Source: Exophiala sp. HKRS030
Taxonomy: Eukaryota > Ascomycota > Eurotiomycetes > Chaetothyriales > Herpotrichiellaceae
Direction of reading: 5' to 3'
Assembly (NCBI GenBank): GCA_023897205.1
Contig: JAHWDD010000014.1
Span: 372,001 to 436,000 of the forward strand
DNA length: 64,000 nucleotides
Position numbers and translations under genes: made by a program. Below, in pieces: positions 36,234-46,734 of this stretch. Position 1 is the stretch's first letter. Each line of letters starts with the position of its first letter. A model generated the notes under the pieces. The model saw nothing but the letters and a program-made list of their open reading frames with translations. It did no database searches and was not told the origin of the DNA.

Positions 36234-38054
36234 ATGCGTTCCCAAGCCCAGATGCAGTTTCTCTCAGGCCAATTCAATTCAAGTCCAAAATCTGAAGCCA
36301 TGGAAGCCGATCGTTCACAAACCATCTCGAACTCACCCAAGCCCGGAACGGTGGCTCTGGAAGTCGAATCAGCTGAGAGTATTCGGCCCCTTGCCCTTGA
36401 TGCCGTCGACGATATCTCAGACAAAGAATGGAGGCGTATCGTGCATAAAATCGACCGCCGCTTGATTACGGCGACAGGGCTCATGATGGCGGTGTCACTG
36501 ATGGACCGGACAAACTTGGGGTCCGCCATGATAGCTGGGATGTCTAAGGACCTCGGAATGTCCATTGGGAATCGCTATGTAGGAATTGTCCTCCTTTCCT
36601 AACACTGCAAAGTCATCAAAAGCTGACGCTAGGGTACCTCACAAAAGAACATTGCTCTCATCATGTTCTTTCCTCCCTATATCCTGTTTGAGTGGCCGAG
36701 TTCCATTTTGGCGAAGAAGATTGGTTCCAGAATATTTCTACCCATATCAGTGACACTATGGGGAGTGGTCATGCTGTGCTTTGGTTTCATTCATTTCTGG
36801 TACCAACTAGTCGGTCTCAGAGCTCTGGTTGGCGTTTTCGAGGCCGGGCTCTTTCCTGGATCCTTGTTTTTGTTGCAGAGCTGGTACTGTCGATGTAAGA
36901 ATCTCTTCCTGCTCTGAGAGAGAAAAATGAGAACTCATTCAGGTTCTTAACAGTTGACATCCAGAAACGATTTGCCGCTTTCTATCTCATTAGCTGCGTG
37001 GGATCATCACTCTCGGGAGTCCTCGCTGCTGGCTTCATGAATATGGGCGGTGTCGGGGGCTTAGCACCATGGAGATATGTCTTTATATGGGAAGGTGTCT
37101 TGACGATTCTGATAGGTCTGATCGGGGCCTACTTGATCGTCGACTTCCCTCAGGCAGCACTGAATAGTCGATCCTTCCTGACTCTTGATGAGCTAGGCCA
37201 TGTGATCAGAAAACTGGAACAAGACAGGGGTGAAGTCGATGAAATCAAGTTCAGTTGGAGTGCATACCTTCGTTCGGGATTGGACCCCAAGGTCTGGGCA
37301 TTTGGTCTGATATTCATGTAAGCTTCGATACAGAGATTCTGCTATTTTTCTGACCTTCAGATTGCTGACTGGCTTGACCGTCACGTTGGACAGGTCCACC
37401 ACTATTGTTTCTTACTCCATCGCATTCTTTATGCCCATTATTATAAATGACAGGATGGATGTCGGAATCGTTGGCGCTCAGGCTCTCGGTACACCGCCGT
37501 ACATCTTTGCTGGAATCTACATGTGCGTGCAAGGCTGGCTTGCAGACAAGCATCGGCAACGATCTGTGTTTTTGATCTGGAACTCGATACAATCAATCGT
37601 CGGTCTCTGCATCTTAAGCTATACAAGCACAGCTGGGGTTCAATATTTTGGTATCTTTCTCGTCGCCTCGGCCAGTAACGCCAACGTTCCCGCCGTCATG
37701 GCCTATCAATCCAATAACATCCGTGGCACCTGGAAACGCGCCTTCTGTAGTGCCAGTTTGATCACATTGGGCGGGACGGGTGGAATTATAGGTTCTTTGG
37801 TCTATCGAGCTGAGGATGCTCCACGATATCTGCCAGGAATTTGGGCCTCCATGGGGTGAATATATGCCCCCCTCCTCTCTCATCTTTTTACGTTGTTTTG
37901 TTATCTTTCGACCAGCTGCTAACGATTTAGATTCTGTGGATTCACAATCGTTCTCGTTGGCATTCTGAGCTTGCACTTCTGGACACTAAACCGCAAGGCA
38001 GATCGTGAAGGCGTGGCAATCGAAGGCATGATTGGCTTCCGATATACCTTGTAA
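36234..38054 (+). CDS. MFS transporter of the Dal5 / anion:cation symporter family
   Basis: Five exons: 36234-36578, 36648-36894, 36954-37317, 37394-37855 and 37931-38054, 513 aa. Family hallmarks are LITATGLMMAVSLMDRTNLGSAMIAG, GNRYNIALIMFFPPY, FEAGLFPGSLFLLQSWY-RFDIQKRFAAFYL and NNIRGTWKRAFCSA. An alternative acceptor at 36632 would insert five residues before NIALIMFF; the chosen one matches the family better. Dal5-type permeases carry organic anions, vitamins, dipeptides or sulfonates and sulfate esters (yeast SOA1). Its divergence from the alkylsulfatase favours a sulfate-ester or sulfonate substrate. An internal ATG at 36252 is an alternative start. Confidence 0.83.
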
Positions 38055-38799
38055 GATCCGATATTTGGTGCCGACGCGAGCCGTTCGGTTTGGTTCAAGG
38101 TGTTACGAATCAGGCCTCTAATGAGGCCGTAGACAAAGCTGTGACGGCAGCCACTCGGCGGTAATACTGTGGTTGTAGCGGCTCAAGAGAATTGAATTTA
38201 CTAACTATAAGTGAACGAGGGACTGGCCGCTATATTGTACTGAGAAAGACAGAGGTCTTTCCTGGTACTGCCGATTGGCTGTTATGAGTACCTGCGGGAG
38301 GTGATGTGAGTACCCTTGCAATGGAGCCAGAATGAGTAGATAGCAAGCAACCAAGTAAACAAGGTATCACACAGGGAGTAGCAACAAGACAGCACCTAGG
38401 CACGCGTGCGTGCGTGCAACTAGGCAATGAGACGAGCTTTCCCTGGAGTATGAGTGTGAGGTTCTTTGTGACGCGCTGATGCTGAACGAGTAACTTATTG
38501 CCTCGTGGCCCTGTGAATGTCGAGTGCGCCTGTACGGACACAGGTGGCTAGGACGACTAAGCGGCGAGTGCCTGAAGTCAACAAGAACGCTGACAGAGTC
38601 TATAGGGCGTTGCAGGATTGCAGTGCAGGTTACGAAAGAGTATCTACGGGTTAGGACGACGTCTGAGTTCGAGATTTGTTGTTGTCGCTGTTACAGACCA
38701 GCCCTGTGCGCACCTAGTGCTCGCCGATTTACGCCTTTTATAGTATGGGACGCCTATAGATGCCCCTAGGTTAGAACTACTGTAGGCACTCTTCTCCCT

Positions 38800-39470
38800 G
38801 AGAATAGGCCCTCTTATAGGCACGATATTAGGCACTTTTGTTTTCTCAACCAGTTAACCCAGGCTATCTTAGGTGTCCCTGGTGTTTCCCTCTTAGCGGT
38901 GTAGACACCTATAAGAGTAATCATTAAGTACCCCACCTTTAACTAGAACTCACTTCATAGGCATTACCTTTAACTGGGACCTATCACTCACAGGTACCCT
39001 AACACTATTCCAGTCTATAGTGACAGTCATTACATATATAAATTAAGTCTTAGCGTTACTAGCGTAACTTTCATTTTATGACTTTCATTACACTAATAAA
39101 TTATTAGTGACTATTTATCTCACTATATTATCATGAAACTATTAATTCTTATCACTTTTAGTTTTATCATTTATTAAGCATGTCTAAAGGTTTATCTTTA
39201 CTTAATTCTAGCTCATTACACCTTAAGTATCTATAAATTAGTAAAAGAAAATTTATTTATAAACACTATAAGTTAAATAACTAATAGTAAATATAGCTTT
39301 AATATAGCCTTAGTATATTAGGTATAGTTAAAGTGAAATAGTATAGAACAAAATTATCATTATCTCTAAAAGTATATTAGAGTATCCTAAATCTATAATA
39401 GCCTAACTAATAATGAATAATTCTAAGCTTAAAGCTGTACTATAGACGGCAGAACCAATTTCAAAAAGTA
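38800..39470. repeat. AT-rich, RIP-like tract
   Basis: Base composition falls sharply here, with long runs of A and T and very many TA steps, while both flanks are of ordinary composition. Repeat-induced point mutation turns repeated fungal DNA into such TA-rich sequence, so this is probably the remains of a transposable element. No transposase, reverse transcriptase or terminal repeat could be read, so the element type is unknown. The borders are approximate. Confidence 0.6.
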
Positions 39471-39979
39471 TATAGTAGCTGAGGAAGACTGGCTTCGCGG
39501 GATAGAACTTATAAACCTTGCCCAAGAGTAGCTGGAAACTTTGAAGCACTGGTCGCATGAATGGCTGTTCGTTAGCTTGGAGGGCTGAGCCTGGACTTTT
39601 GCTGCTTTCATTGCGGATAGACAAACTGCATAGGCGTGCAGTTTCGCTGCAATTCAGGGCCTACGACAGGCCAGGCGAGGCTCCTCGGCTGTGCACTCGC
39701 GCCAAGGCAGGTCACCCGACCTCGCCTATAACTTAGCTACTAGTACTTAAGTAGCTGCCGGCGAGCATCGCGTACCTAGGTAAGTACAGCCTGGCGTTGT
39801 CGTTAGGAACCCGTTGACTTACGCATCTACGCGGTGTTCCCATGCTTCATATAGCGAGAAGGCTATCATTATTCGAAGCACTGACTACATTCTCCCTCCA
39901 TAAAGCAGCAGATAGTCCACCCGCAGCTTCACCCTGGCAGCCAGAAACATGCTTGTGTCTTTACAGCGTCCTTCCCCAG

Positions 39980-39987
39980 CGGCTCCG
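39980..39987 (-). promoter_or_regulatory. Cluster motif CGGAGCCG upstream of thioesterase gene
   Basis: Reads GCGGCTCCGGGG on the plus strand, 116 bp before the ATG at 40104. It is the leftmost copy of the motif and marks the left edge of the cluster. Role inferred from recurrence. Confidence 0.6.
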
Positions 39988-40006
39988 GGGTTAAGCTTCG
40001 GCTACC

Positions 40007-40038
40007 CAGACCATCCAGACCATCCAGACCATCCAGAC
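40007..40038. repeat. 9-bp tandem repeat, about 3.5 copies
   Basis: The unit CAGACCATC is repeated three times and followed by CAGAC. It lies 66 bp upstream of the thioesterase start codon and 20 bp downstream of the first cluster motif. The palindrome TACCTAGGTA follows at about 40078. Confidence 0.8.
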
Positions 40039-40103
40039 GAACCTGTGGTGAGAGAACCGTCACCCACTGTGTACCTATGTACCTAGGTAGATAATCTGAG
40101 ACG

Positions 40104-40829
40104 ATGCCATTTCAATCCACGTCCAGCGTCTTGCCTCTACCCTCCACACCACACAACTGGACAATGACGACTCCAACGTGGGCACACTTTTTAGCCTTCA
40201 TCAACTCCACGCCAGCCCCTGAGGATGAGCTTGACTACTTCCGCTCACTTCCCTGGACCAAAGACTACCTTGACAACCCCGAGTTCAAAGCAGTCCAGAC
40301 GACCTCTCGGATTCCCAAATCGACCAATGATGACAACTTCTTCGCCCGCACGCTCCAAGGCGACGACACGATCCAGCACTGGCTGGCATTGATCCCCAAG
40401 GCATTTGTCCCCCTTCCTCAACAGACCGACACCCCACCAATTGGCACACTCAATGGGCGCACCACCCGCAAGATTCGGGACACTCATCAGTCTGATCTAT
40501 TGCTCCTCCTGCATCTGAACAATGGCCTGAATGGATTTGCGGACGTTGTCCACGGAGGGGCGCTGTGCGCCATCTTCGACGAGGCATTGAGCTTTTGCGT
40601 GGAAGCTCGAAGGCAGCTGACGACTGATGCGAGAGAGTTGATTTACACGGCGAAGCTGACAATCTCATACCTCGCCCCGGTGCGGTCACCGTCCACGGTC
40701 GTGGTCAAGTGCTGGTTGGAAGCTGCACATGGGCGGAAGTGGTATGTGAGAGGCCAGCTGATCGGGGAAGATGGGACCATCTATTCGGAGGCTGAAGGTT
40801 TGTGGGTTTCGGCCGGGCAGAAATTGTGA
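40104..40829 (+). CDS. HotDog-fold thioesterase (PaaI/THEM4-like)
   Basis: Single exon, 241 aa. The C-terminal half is a HotDog domain: GFADVVHGGALCAIFDEALSF carries the H-G-G and helix-borne acidic residue of the 4HBT/PaaI thioesterase site, followed by YTAKLTISYLAPVRSPSTVVVK and a final strand set with GQLIGEDGTIYSEAEGLWV. The first 100 residues form an extension typical of fungal and animal THEM4-like proteins. It probably hydrolyses an acyl-CoA thioester. This is the first gene right of the AT-rich tract. An in-frame ATG at 40164 (MTTPTWAHF) is an alternative start. Confidence 0.82.
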   Translation: MPFQSTSSVLPLPSTPHNWTMTTPTWAHFLAFINSTPAPEDELDYFRSLPWTKDYLDNPEFKAVQTTSRIPKSTNDDNFFARTLQGDDTIQHWLALIPKAFVPLPQQTDTPPIGTLNGRTTRKIRDTHQSDLLLLLHLNNGLNGFADVVHGGALCAIFDEALSFCVEARRQLTTDARELIYTAKLTISYLAPVRSPSTVVVKCWLEAAHGRKWYVRGQLIGEDGTIYSEAEGLWVSAGQKL

Positions 40830-41406
40830 TTGTAAAACGGCAGACATTGCTGAATTGGTGGTCATCGACGCCCTGTTGACCAGTCGTTGTGATGTGTTGA
40901 AGCCAACAATGCACGTAGGCAAATCTATGATTCCTGTCCAGTGCTGTGCTTGTAGTATTACTCGGGTCTCTCGAACGATCTCTTATCGCTTTCGACGAGA
41001 TCTCAAGGTCTCATGACTGAGGGTCATTAAGTGGAGAATGTCTTGGACCGAAACGCTGGATAGTTTTTAACCGTCGGTATCAAGCTGCAACAACACAACT
41101 GCCAGCAGACACAGCTTTCGCTCATGACCTGCATCAACTACAAACATAAACCGACGGCCTGGTGGGGACTCTAATCCTACCAGATGAGCTAGCACTATGC
41201 ATTATTTTTCGTGTCGCCTGTTCTTGCAAACGCGGGTGATGGTTATCGCAAACCAGACGATGTGCAGGTATTCGGAACCGGCTGTCGCTAACAGTCCGAG
41301 ACTGCCGGACATGATAAGCAAGAGGGGAGGAGACGTCTTACTATATCAAAACTCAACAAGGCTTTCTTCCCCAACGTTGATCTCGACCCACCCAGTCGAT
41401 CGACGC

Positions 41407-41414
41407 CGGAGCCG
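41407..41414 (+). promoter_or_regulatory. Cluster motif CGGAGCCG, distal copy upstream of the saccharopine-dehydrogenase-like gene
   Basis: Context is GCCGGAGCCGCGGAC, 477 bp before the start codon at 41892. Confidence 0.55.
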
Positions 41415-41602
41415 CGGACGACGGATCTCGCTTTGACAGGGTTGTGTCTGGACAGCACACCTGAGAATATGGGCTGCGCAGGCCCCCTCGGCCGATCAGT
41501 ACACCTAGAGCGTCCGTTGCCCCTCATCCAGAAATCTTCTTGACGGCATAAATCCCAGCCGTCGTTGTGCACTGATTGATATCTAAGCATTGAGTGTGAA
41601 CT

Positions 41603-41610
41603 CGGAGCCG
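41603..41610 (+). promoter_or_regulatory. Cluster motif CGGAGCCG, proximal copy upstream of the saccharopine-dehydrogenase-like gene
   Basis: Context is ACTCGGAGCCGTAGC, 281 bp before the start codon at 41892. The right flank differs from the consensus (CGT in place of CGG). Confidence 0.5.
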
Positions 41611-41891
41611 TAGCTATGGGATCTCGATTTCGCCGTGTAACAGCAGAAACATTCCGGAGCTTGAGCCAACCTTACTGAGGTTTACCACACTTCTGATGCG
41701 GTAATCTCATTGCTGCTCGCGGGTCATTAGGATGACGAAGGTATAACCGCCCACCAACAGAGCCACACGGTCGTTCCCGAGCATCTTCTTGAATAAAAGG
41801 CGTTGAACAGACAGAATATTCTCAGCTGGACACTGTGCACAGTTTTTTTGGACCACCCTCCTGGCGTCGTGATCGAACATAGCTTTTCAAT

Positions 41892-43262
41892 ATGAGCAAT
41901 ACCCACCATGCGCAGAAGCGCGTGGTTTTCATCGGCGCGGCTGGTGGCGTGTGCCAGGTGGCAGTGAAGTGCTTTGCAGCAGCAAGCACAGTGCCGCTCG
42001 TCCTTAGCGACATCAACACGGCCGTGCTTGATTCGCTTCAAGCGGAACTTCCGTCTGGACGGGCGACAACCCTGAAGCTGGATCTATTCGACCCCGTCGC
42101 ACTGCGAGACGCCATCAAGGGCGCCGGGCTCGTGGTGCTCGGTGCAGGGCCATATATGCGGACGGCAGAACCAGTCATCAAAGGATGTATCGAGGCAAAG
42201 ATTCCCTATCTGGACTTTGACGATGACGTTGAGAGTACGCAAGTCTCACTCGACCTACACGAAACGGCAAAGGAAGCAGGGATCCCCTGCTTCATCAACT
42301 GTGGCGCCTCGCCTGGCATGACGAACGTGATGGCGCTCGACGTCGCAAAGGAATTGGATTCCATCGACGTGCTCGATATTTGCTGGCTGACTGGTCACGG
42401 AGGGTTCTACGCCGGCAAAGCCGTGCTCGAGCACCTTTTGCATATCGCCGCCGGGCCCTGCTTGACGTGGGAGAACGGGCGGCCCACGGTCCACGAGACG
42501 TTTCTCGAAACCACCTATGTTCCGATGGTTGGCTCGGCCGGTGAGCAACCGCTACATGAGACAGCACACCCAGAGCCCATCACTCTTGTGCGTGCATTTC
42601 CAAAGGCCAACCGTATCCGATGCATGGGCGGCCTGGATCCGCCCCTCAAGATGGGGATCGCCCGAGGCCTCGCCACCGCCCACCGTCGCGGCGACATCAC
42701 CATTGAAGACGCGGTTGAGTTCTACGACCGGCTGCGAAGTGATCAGATTGCTTCCAAAGACTGGGTTCAGGTGCTTTTGGGGTCCAACCCTGGCCTACTC
42801 GCCGGACCCTTGAGCGCCGCTGGCCTGTGGCAGCGTGCCACGAATGTTGGACGATCACTTGGGCCCATGTTCTACGCCCTGACGGGAGTATTTGAGCAAA
42901 TCTGGAAGGGCGAGGTCACGATGTCGCAACTCGTCAACTTCGTTCGACAAGCGTCCAAAGGCGAAACGGTTCCCTACAAGGGCGCCCTGCTCGTCCGCGC
43001 CACCGGCACTCACAACGGCCATCCAGCAGTGGCCATCAAACGCACACCTACGTGCGGTGAGGGCTCAGGTCTTTTCAGATCGGTATCACACGTAACCGGG
43101 GTCGCTTGTGCTGCTTTCATGGTTTTGGCGTTGGAGGACAGTGACAAAACCCGGAGTGGTGTCTTTGCGCCTGAAGACTGGGTCGAACCGCAAGTCTTTT
43201 ACAAGATGCTAGAGCAGGTCGGTGTCCCCTCACACGACATCATCGAATCCCCCACGTCCTAG
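41892..43262 (+). CDS. Saccharopine dehydrogenase-like oxidoreductase
   Basis: Single exon, 456 aa. The N-terminal Rossmann segment (VVFIGAAGGVCQVAVKCF) and LVLSDI, then VVLGAGPYMRTAEPVIKGCIEAKIPYLDF, and INCGASPGMTNVMA match the saccharopine dehydrogenase NADP-binding family, which also includes carboxynorspermidine-type synthases. Such enzymes make or cleave secondary amines by reductive amination through an imine. This is not the lysine-pathway enzyme itself; the substrate here is unknown. Its presence beside a DAO oxidase, RidA and an aminotransferase fits amine or imine chemistry. Two motif copies lie in its promoter. Confidence 0.8.
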   Translation: MSNTHHAQKRVVFIGAAGGVCQVAVKCFAAASTVPLVLSDINTAVLDSLQAELPSGRATTLKLDLFDPVALRDAIKGAGLVVLGAGPYMRTAEPVIKGCIEAKIPYLDFDDDVESTQVSLDLHETAKEAGIPCFINCGASPGMTNVMALDVAKELDSIDVLDICWLTGHGGFYAGKAVLEHLLHIAAGPCLTWENGRPTVHETFLETTYVPMVGSAGEQPLHETAHPEPITLVRAFPKANRIRCMGGLDPPLKMGIARGLATAHRRGDITIEDAVEFYDRLRSDQIASKDWVQVLLGSNPGLLAGPLSAAGLWQRATNVGRSLGPMFYALTGVFEQIWKGEVTMSQLVNFVRQASKGETVPYKGALLVRATGTHNGHPAVAIKRTPTCGEGSGLFRSVSHVTGVACAAFMVLALEDSDKTRSGVFAPEDWVEPQVFYKMLEQVGVPSHDIIESPTS

Positions 43263-43939
43263 TCCTGGCATACTCCCGGAAGGATTTCTCAGGCGTTGTT
43301 GCTTTTCTTACTGGCTGGAAAAATGAGAAAAATCTCGAGAATCTAGTTTGTGGAAGGGCAATAAGAGGAGATATCTCGTCGAAAAAGGGTACATCTGGGC
43401 AACGACCTCTCGAGGCGACAAGAAATCAGCGATGAGAGGTTTGCAATTGGTGTCTTCTTGTTTTCTGGCTGAATGGAGTTTATGAAGATGCCACTTCTGT
43501 TGCCTGATACAATGTATCGCACATAGCACGCCCCCCACCGGAGCAATGCCATTCACTAAGCAAGAGGAACCAAAATGTAGTGTTCTCGTAGTTCCCCATT
43601 TCTGCCCAAAGAGGGCCGACAGAACGGTTATAACATCTACAGATATCCCCGTTCTGGGTTATCAGACTCTGCACATGGCCAGGATGCTATTGGGAGATCG
43701 AAGCGACCTTACAAGGAAGGAGAAGATGTGCATTTGACGTTTCCTGCAATCCCCATCCACCGAGGGTGAGCCGGCACTGTGATGCTGGCGCCTCCGAAAC
43801 GCCCTTACGCAGGGTCTGTGATGATCGTTCCTATCTCAAGAATTTTGGTCACGCTACGGCGATGATGATTTCCCTATTGTCTTGTCCTGGTTCGCGTCCT
43901 GCAAATCCATCTCACCCGTTACATGGCATATCTATGCTT
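43263..43939. other. Convergent 3' region
   Basis: 677 bp between the stops of the saccharopine-dehydrogenase-like gene and the DAO gene. No cluster motif and no supportable gene. Confidence 0.35.
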
Positions 43940-45527
43940 CTAATGCGGACTAACGAAGTAGGTAAGGGCTGCTTCAGGGCTCAGACGCCCATCGGTCAAC
44001 CGTTTCTCACTCAACAGCAGGGGCTCTGGAAGCCAGTCAGGTTTCGATTCTCCCAGGGCCATCCTGGCGATAGCCTCGCCGCACGACCAACACTGTGGCA
44101 TGCCATAGCCACTGTATCCCGCAGCGATCCATTCACCGCCCTCCGCCGCCCTGCCGGTAACGCTTTGCGGCACTTTGCCCACAAATGGCAGGATGTCTGG
44201 AGTCATACCCATGATGCCCGTCCAGGCTTGGAGGTGCTTGAAGGGAGTTGACGTGTCTTCTCCCTCGGCTTTTTGGCCACTTGCCGGCCGATCAAACATC
44301 TTGGAGCCGAAGTGTTCTAGGGTTTCCAGGGTCTCGGCGGGCACCTCTTCGTCGTCGCTCTTGATGATCCCGTCCAGACGCCGCACGCCTCCCCCGCAGA
44401 AGATCTCCCCCGTCACCGCGTTCTGGTGCTGATAGTACAGCTTCGAATCCAGAATGCCAGTGCGAGAGTCATAGGTCGACGGTCGGTAGAACAGCCAGAG
44501 GTTCTTGGAACCCAAGTTCGGTTCCTGGGCGCCGAGGCCCTGGAGAGACATCGTCCCACGGTACGGGAAGATCTTGCCCTGGAGCCGTGGCAGGAGATGA
44601 CTGGTGAATCCATTGCAGCAGTGGAAGACCTGAGAAGCCCGGACCTTGCCGCGTGGGGTACTCAGGATGTAAGGATACTTGCTGTCCGTGTCGGGAGCGT
44701 AGTCGATCGACAGCACCGGTGTCCGGGTTTCGATGGAGAAGCGGTTCGGGTAGCGGTCAAGAAGCCGCTGGAAGATCCCAGTGAATAGACGGTATGGCCA
44801 GAATGCCCAAGCTGTGGCAGTCAAAGCCCCAACCGCATTCTTGAGTTGGTGATGCTACACAAACAGCCTCGTCGTCAGCAGATGATTCTCTCATGAAAGC
44901 ATGGAAGCTCTCCAGATATTGTTTTCGGGCCATGCTTACTTTCTTTGCCGAATCCTTGTCAATGATCGAATATTTGTCATTCTCCTCCGACAGTGCTTCC
45001 TCGTACAGGCGAACCGACGAAACAGCCGCGTTGAAACCTTCCTCGTCCTCGAATGCCATGACATCTCGGACTTTCCTGACTTCACACGCCCCGAGATCCT
45101 CGGAATAGGCTATATCGACCATCTTGTCCACCGTCCTCAGGGCGTACCGCGCAATGCGTCCCGCCGCCTCTTTCCCGTGCGCCTCAGCATAAGTCTTGTA
45201 GAACTTGGGAATGTGCGTCAACAGTTGGCCCCCGTTGCGGCCGGTGGCGCCGCTGGTCAGAGTGCGTGCCTCGAACACCGTGACCCTCTGATCGCCGGAC
45301 AGCTCGTTCTGCAGGAGGTTGCTGGCGACGCTGCAACCGGACGCGCCCGAGCCGATGATGGCAAACTCCGTGACGGGGGGCAAATTCGCTGACCGGGCTT
45401 CAGACAACGGGTGAGGAGGGACCTGCCAGCCGGAGACAGATGGGTTGCTCGTCGGGATGCCCGGGTCGGCGTTCATCTGCGCTATCAAAATGTCCGTCGC
45501 ATGACGGGAGAAATCATGGAGGGCCAT
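43940..45527 (-). CDS. FAD-dependent oxidoreductase (DAO / glycine oxidase superfamily)
   Basis: Two exons: 45527-44940 and 44854-43940, 500 aa. The dinucleotide-binding motif FAIIGSGASGCSVASNLL is followed by the DAO-type ATGRNGGQL and, near the C-terminus, AAGYSGYGMPQCWSCGEAIA. The middle has NAVGALTATAWAFWPYRL, typical of the fungal gamma-glutamylputrescine-oxidase-like group. These flavoenzymes oxidise primary or secondary amines to imines with release of hydrogen peroxide. It is divergent from the RidA gene across 766 bp, and one cluster motif lies between them. RidA proteins hydrolyse imine products, so the pair makes chemical sense. An ATG at 45569 would add 14 residues. Confidence 0.85.
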
Positions 45528-46293
45528 GGCGTCGTAGATCGGCTGATGGTTGGTTGGTTTCAAAAGCAAAAGAAGATTGAGAGTCTCAGTATCGAACCTT
45601 TGTCGCTGGATTTATACTGGAAGAACTACCCTTCTGTAAATACTACATACTGTAATGGTTTGTTAGTGCTTTCAGGTTGAGTCGCGGTTAAGGAAGACCG
45701 GTCAGGCAACACTCGAAAGTTCACATTGTCACGCGGCTCCGGATGGAGAGGCCAGATTTACAGATGGTTTGAGCTGGTCCAAGCAGATTCAACCCCGTTG
45801 GTTTGCAACTGGCGTTCACAGCCTATCTCGTAATGCATATCTTATGTTATCTCGAAACTCATAGAATCTTGCTCGGTACCGGAAGCTGCTCTGCTTCCAC
45901 GCCGCTGAAGACAGCCAGGAGGTTTGATGACTTTATCGCTTGGCTCAATGATATGCCCGGCTGTGGGACGACCGGGCACCATCCACGTAAGCATCCCCGG
46001 AGCCGCCGTTGAGTTCGACCGCTGGCTCTGGACCTTTGCAATTGACCGCAGTCCACCTCCGGTCAAGCGGACATTTGCGCGTCAGAACCTGACGGAGCAA
46101 AGTTAAGCGCGGTTGTTATCGTTATGAGGCGAGAATAAAACCCCCAGGCATGTCGAGGAGCAGGTGTTTCCCCGGATGAGATTCTAGAGTACAAATTGTG
46201 TATGCTTCCAACCAACGATCGTCTTTGAAAACTACACCAGACAACCTCCTTGCCCCCACTCCATTCCCCAGCACTTTAAGGAATAAGCCAAAA
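45528..46293. promoter_or_regulatory. Shared promoter region of DAO and RidA genes
   Basis: 766 bp between opposed start codons, with one cluster motif at 45734. No gene is seen. Confidence 0.5.
45734..45741 (-). promoter_or_regulatory. Cluster motif in DAO/RidA shared promoter
   Basis: Plus strand reads ACGCGGCTCCGGAT. It is 206 bp from the DAO start codon and 552 bp from the RidA start codon. Confidence 0.6.
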
Positions 46294-46734
46294 ATGGGAT
46301 CCGACCAAAACACTTCCAGCCGCGACGGCCTCCGCACGTCCAACCCGCCTGGCTTTCTATCCAAGATTGCCGGTGATCTATCAGCCTCCCAGGCGGTCGT
46401 CGTCCCTCCGAACGTCTCTCTCGTCGTGACATCCGGCCAATGTGGCTTCAGGGAGGACGGGTCCATCCCAGAAGATATTCAAGAACAAGTCGACCAGGCG
46501 TTTCAGAACGCCGAGAGGGTCTTGAAAGCCGCCGGGGTGGCCCAGGGATGGCAAAACGTGTACGAGATGACTTTGTACTACACCAGCCTGGATGAACCGT
46601 TCGTCAGCGCCCTGCAAAGCACCAAGCGCAGATATCTGGGGGATAACCGGCCGGTGTTGACGGGGCTCATGGTTCCAGAAGGGTACCAGGGTTCGGTCTT
46701 TGAAATGACCCTGCACGCATACATCAGCAATTGA
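46294..46734 (+). CDS. RidA/YjgF/YER057c/UK114 family protein
   Basis: Single exon, 146 aa, near the family length. The fold signature is seen in VVTSGQCGFREDGSIPEDIQEQ, the helix QVDQAFQNAERVLKAAG, VYEMTLYYTS, RPVLTGLMVPEGYQGSVFEMTLHAYI. The family forms trimers with a site between subunits; true RidA members hydrolyse enamines and imines, using an Arg that in classic proteins sits in the R-x-x segment before the last strand. That exact Arg is not obvious here, so this could be a non-deaminating subclass. The start at 46294 is the ATG nearest the domain; the open frame upstream has no family character. Confidence 0.85.
   Translation: MGSDQNTSSRDGLRTSNPPGFLSKIAGDLSASQAVVVPPNVSLVVTSGQCGFREDGSIPEDIQEQVDQAFQNAERVLKAAGVAQGWQNVYEMTLYYTSLDEPFVSALQSTKRRYLGDNRPVLTGLMVPEGYQGSVFEMTLHAYISN

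Larger units (their letters stand above)
38055..40103. other. Gene-free 2-kb boundary region
   Basis: No intact gene. It contains a (TGCG)n-like short repeat near 38403, sequence of decayed-element appearance (38540-38880), an AT-rich tract, GC-richer flank sequence (39640-39800) with the palindrome TACCTAGGTA at about 39773, and a 9-bp tandem repeat at 40007. It separates the first accessory region from the motif-bearing cluster on the right. Confidence 0.5.
40830..41891. other. Intergenic region with two cluster motifs
   Basis: 1.06 kb with no gene. Two copies of the CGGAGCCG motif lie at 41407 and 41603. A D-arm-like tRNA fragment at 41165-41200 (minus strand) lacks a matching T-arm. Confidence 0.4.

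Noticed and set aside
41165..41200. tRNA-like D-arm (TAGCTCATCTGGTAG) on the minus strand
   Set aside because: No matching T-arm or acceptor stem follows; at most a fragment.
43546..43737. 63-codon frame between the saccharopine-dehydrogenase-like and DAO genes
   Set aside because: No motif and probably 3' untranslated sequence.
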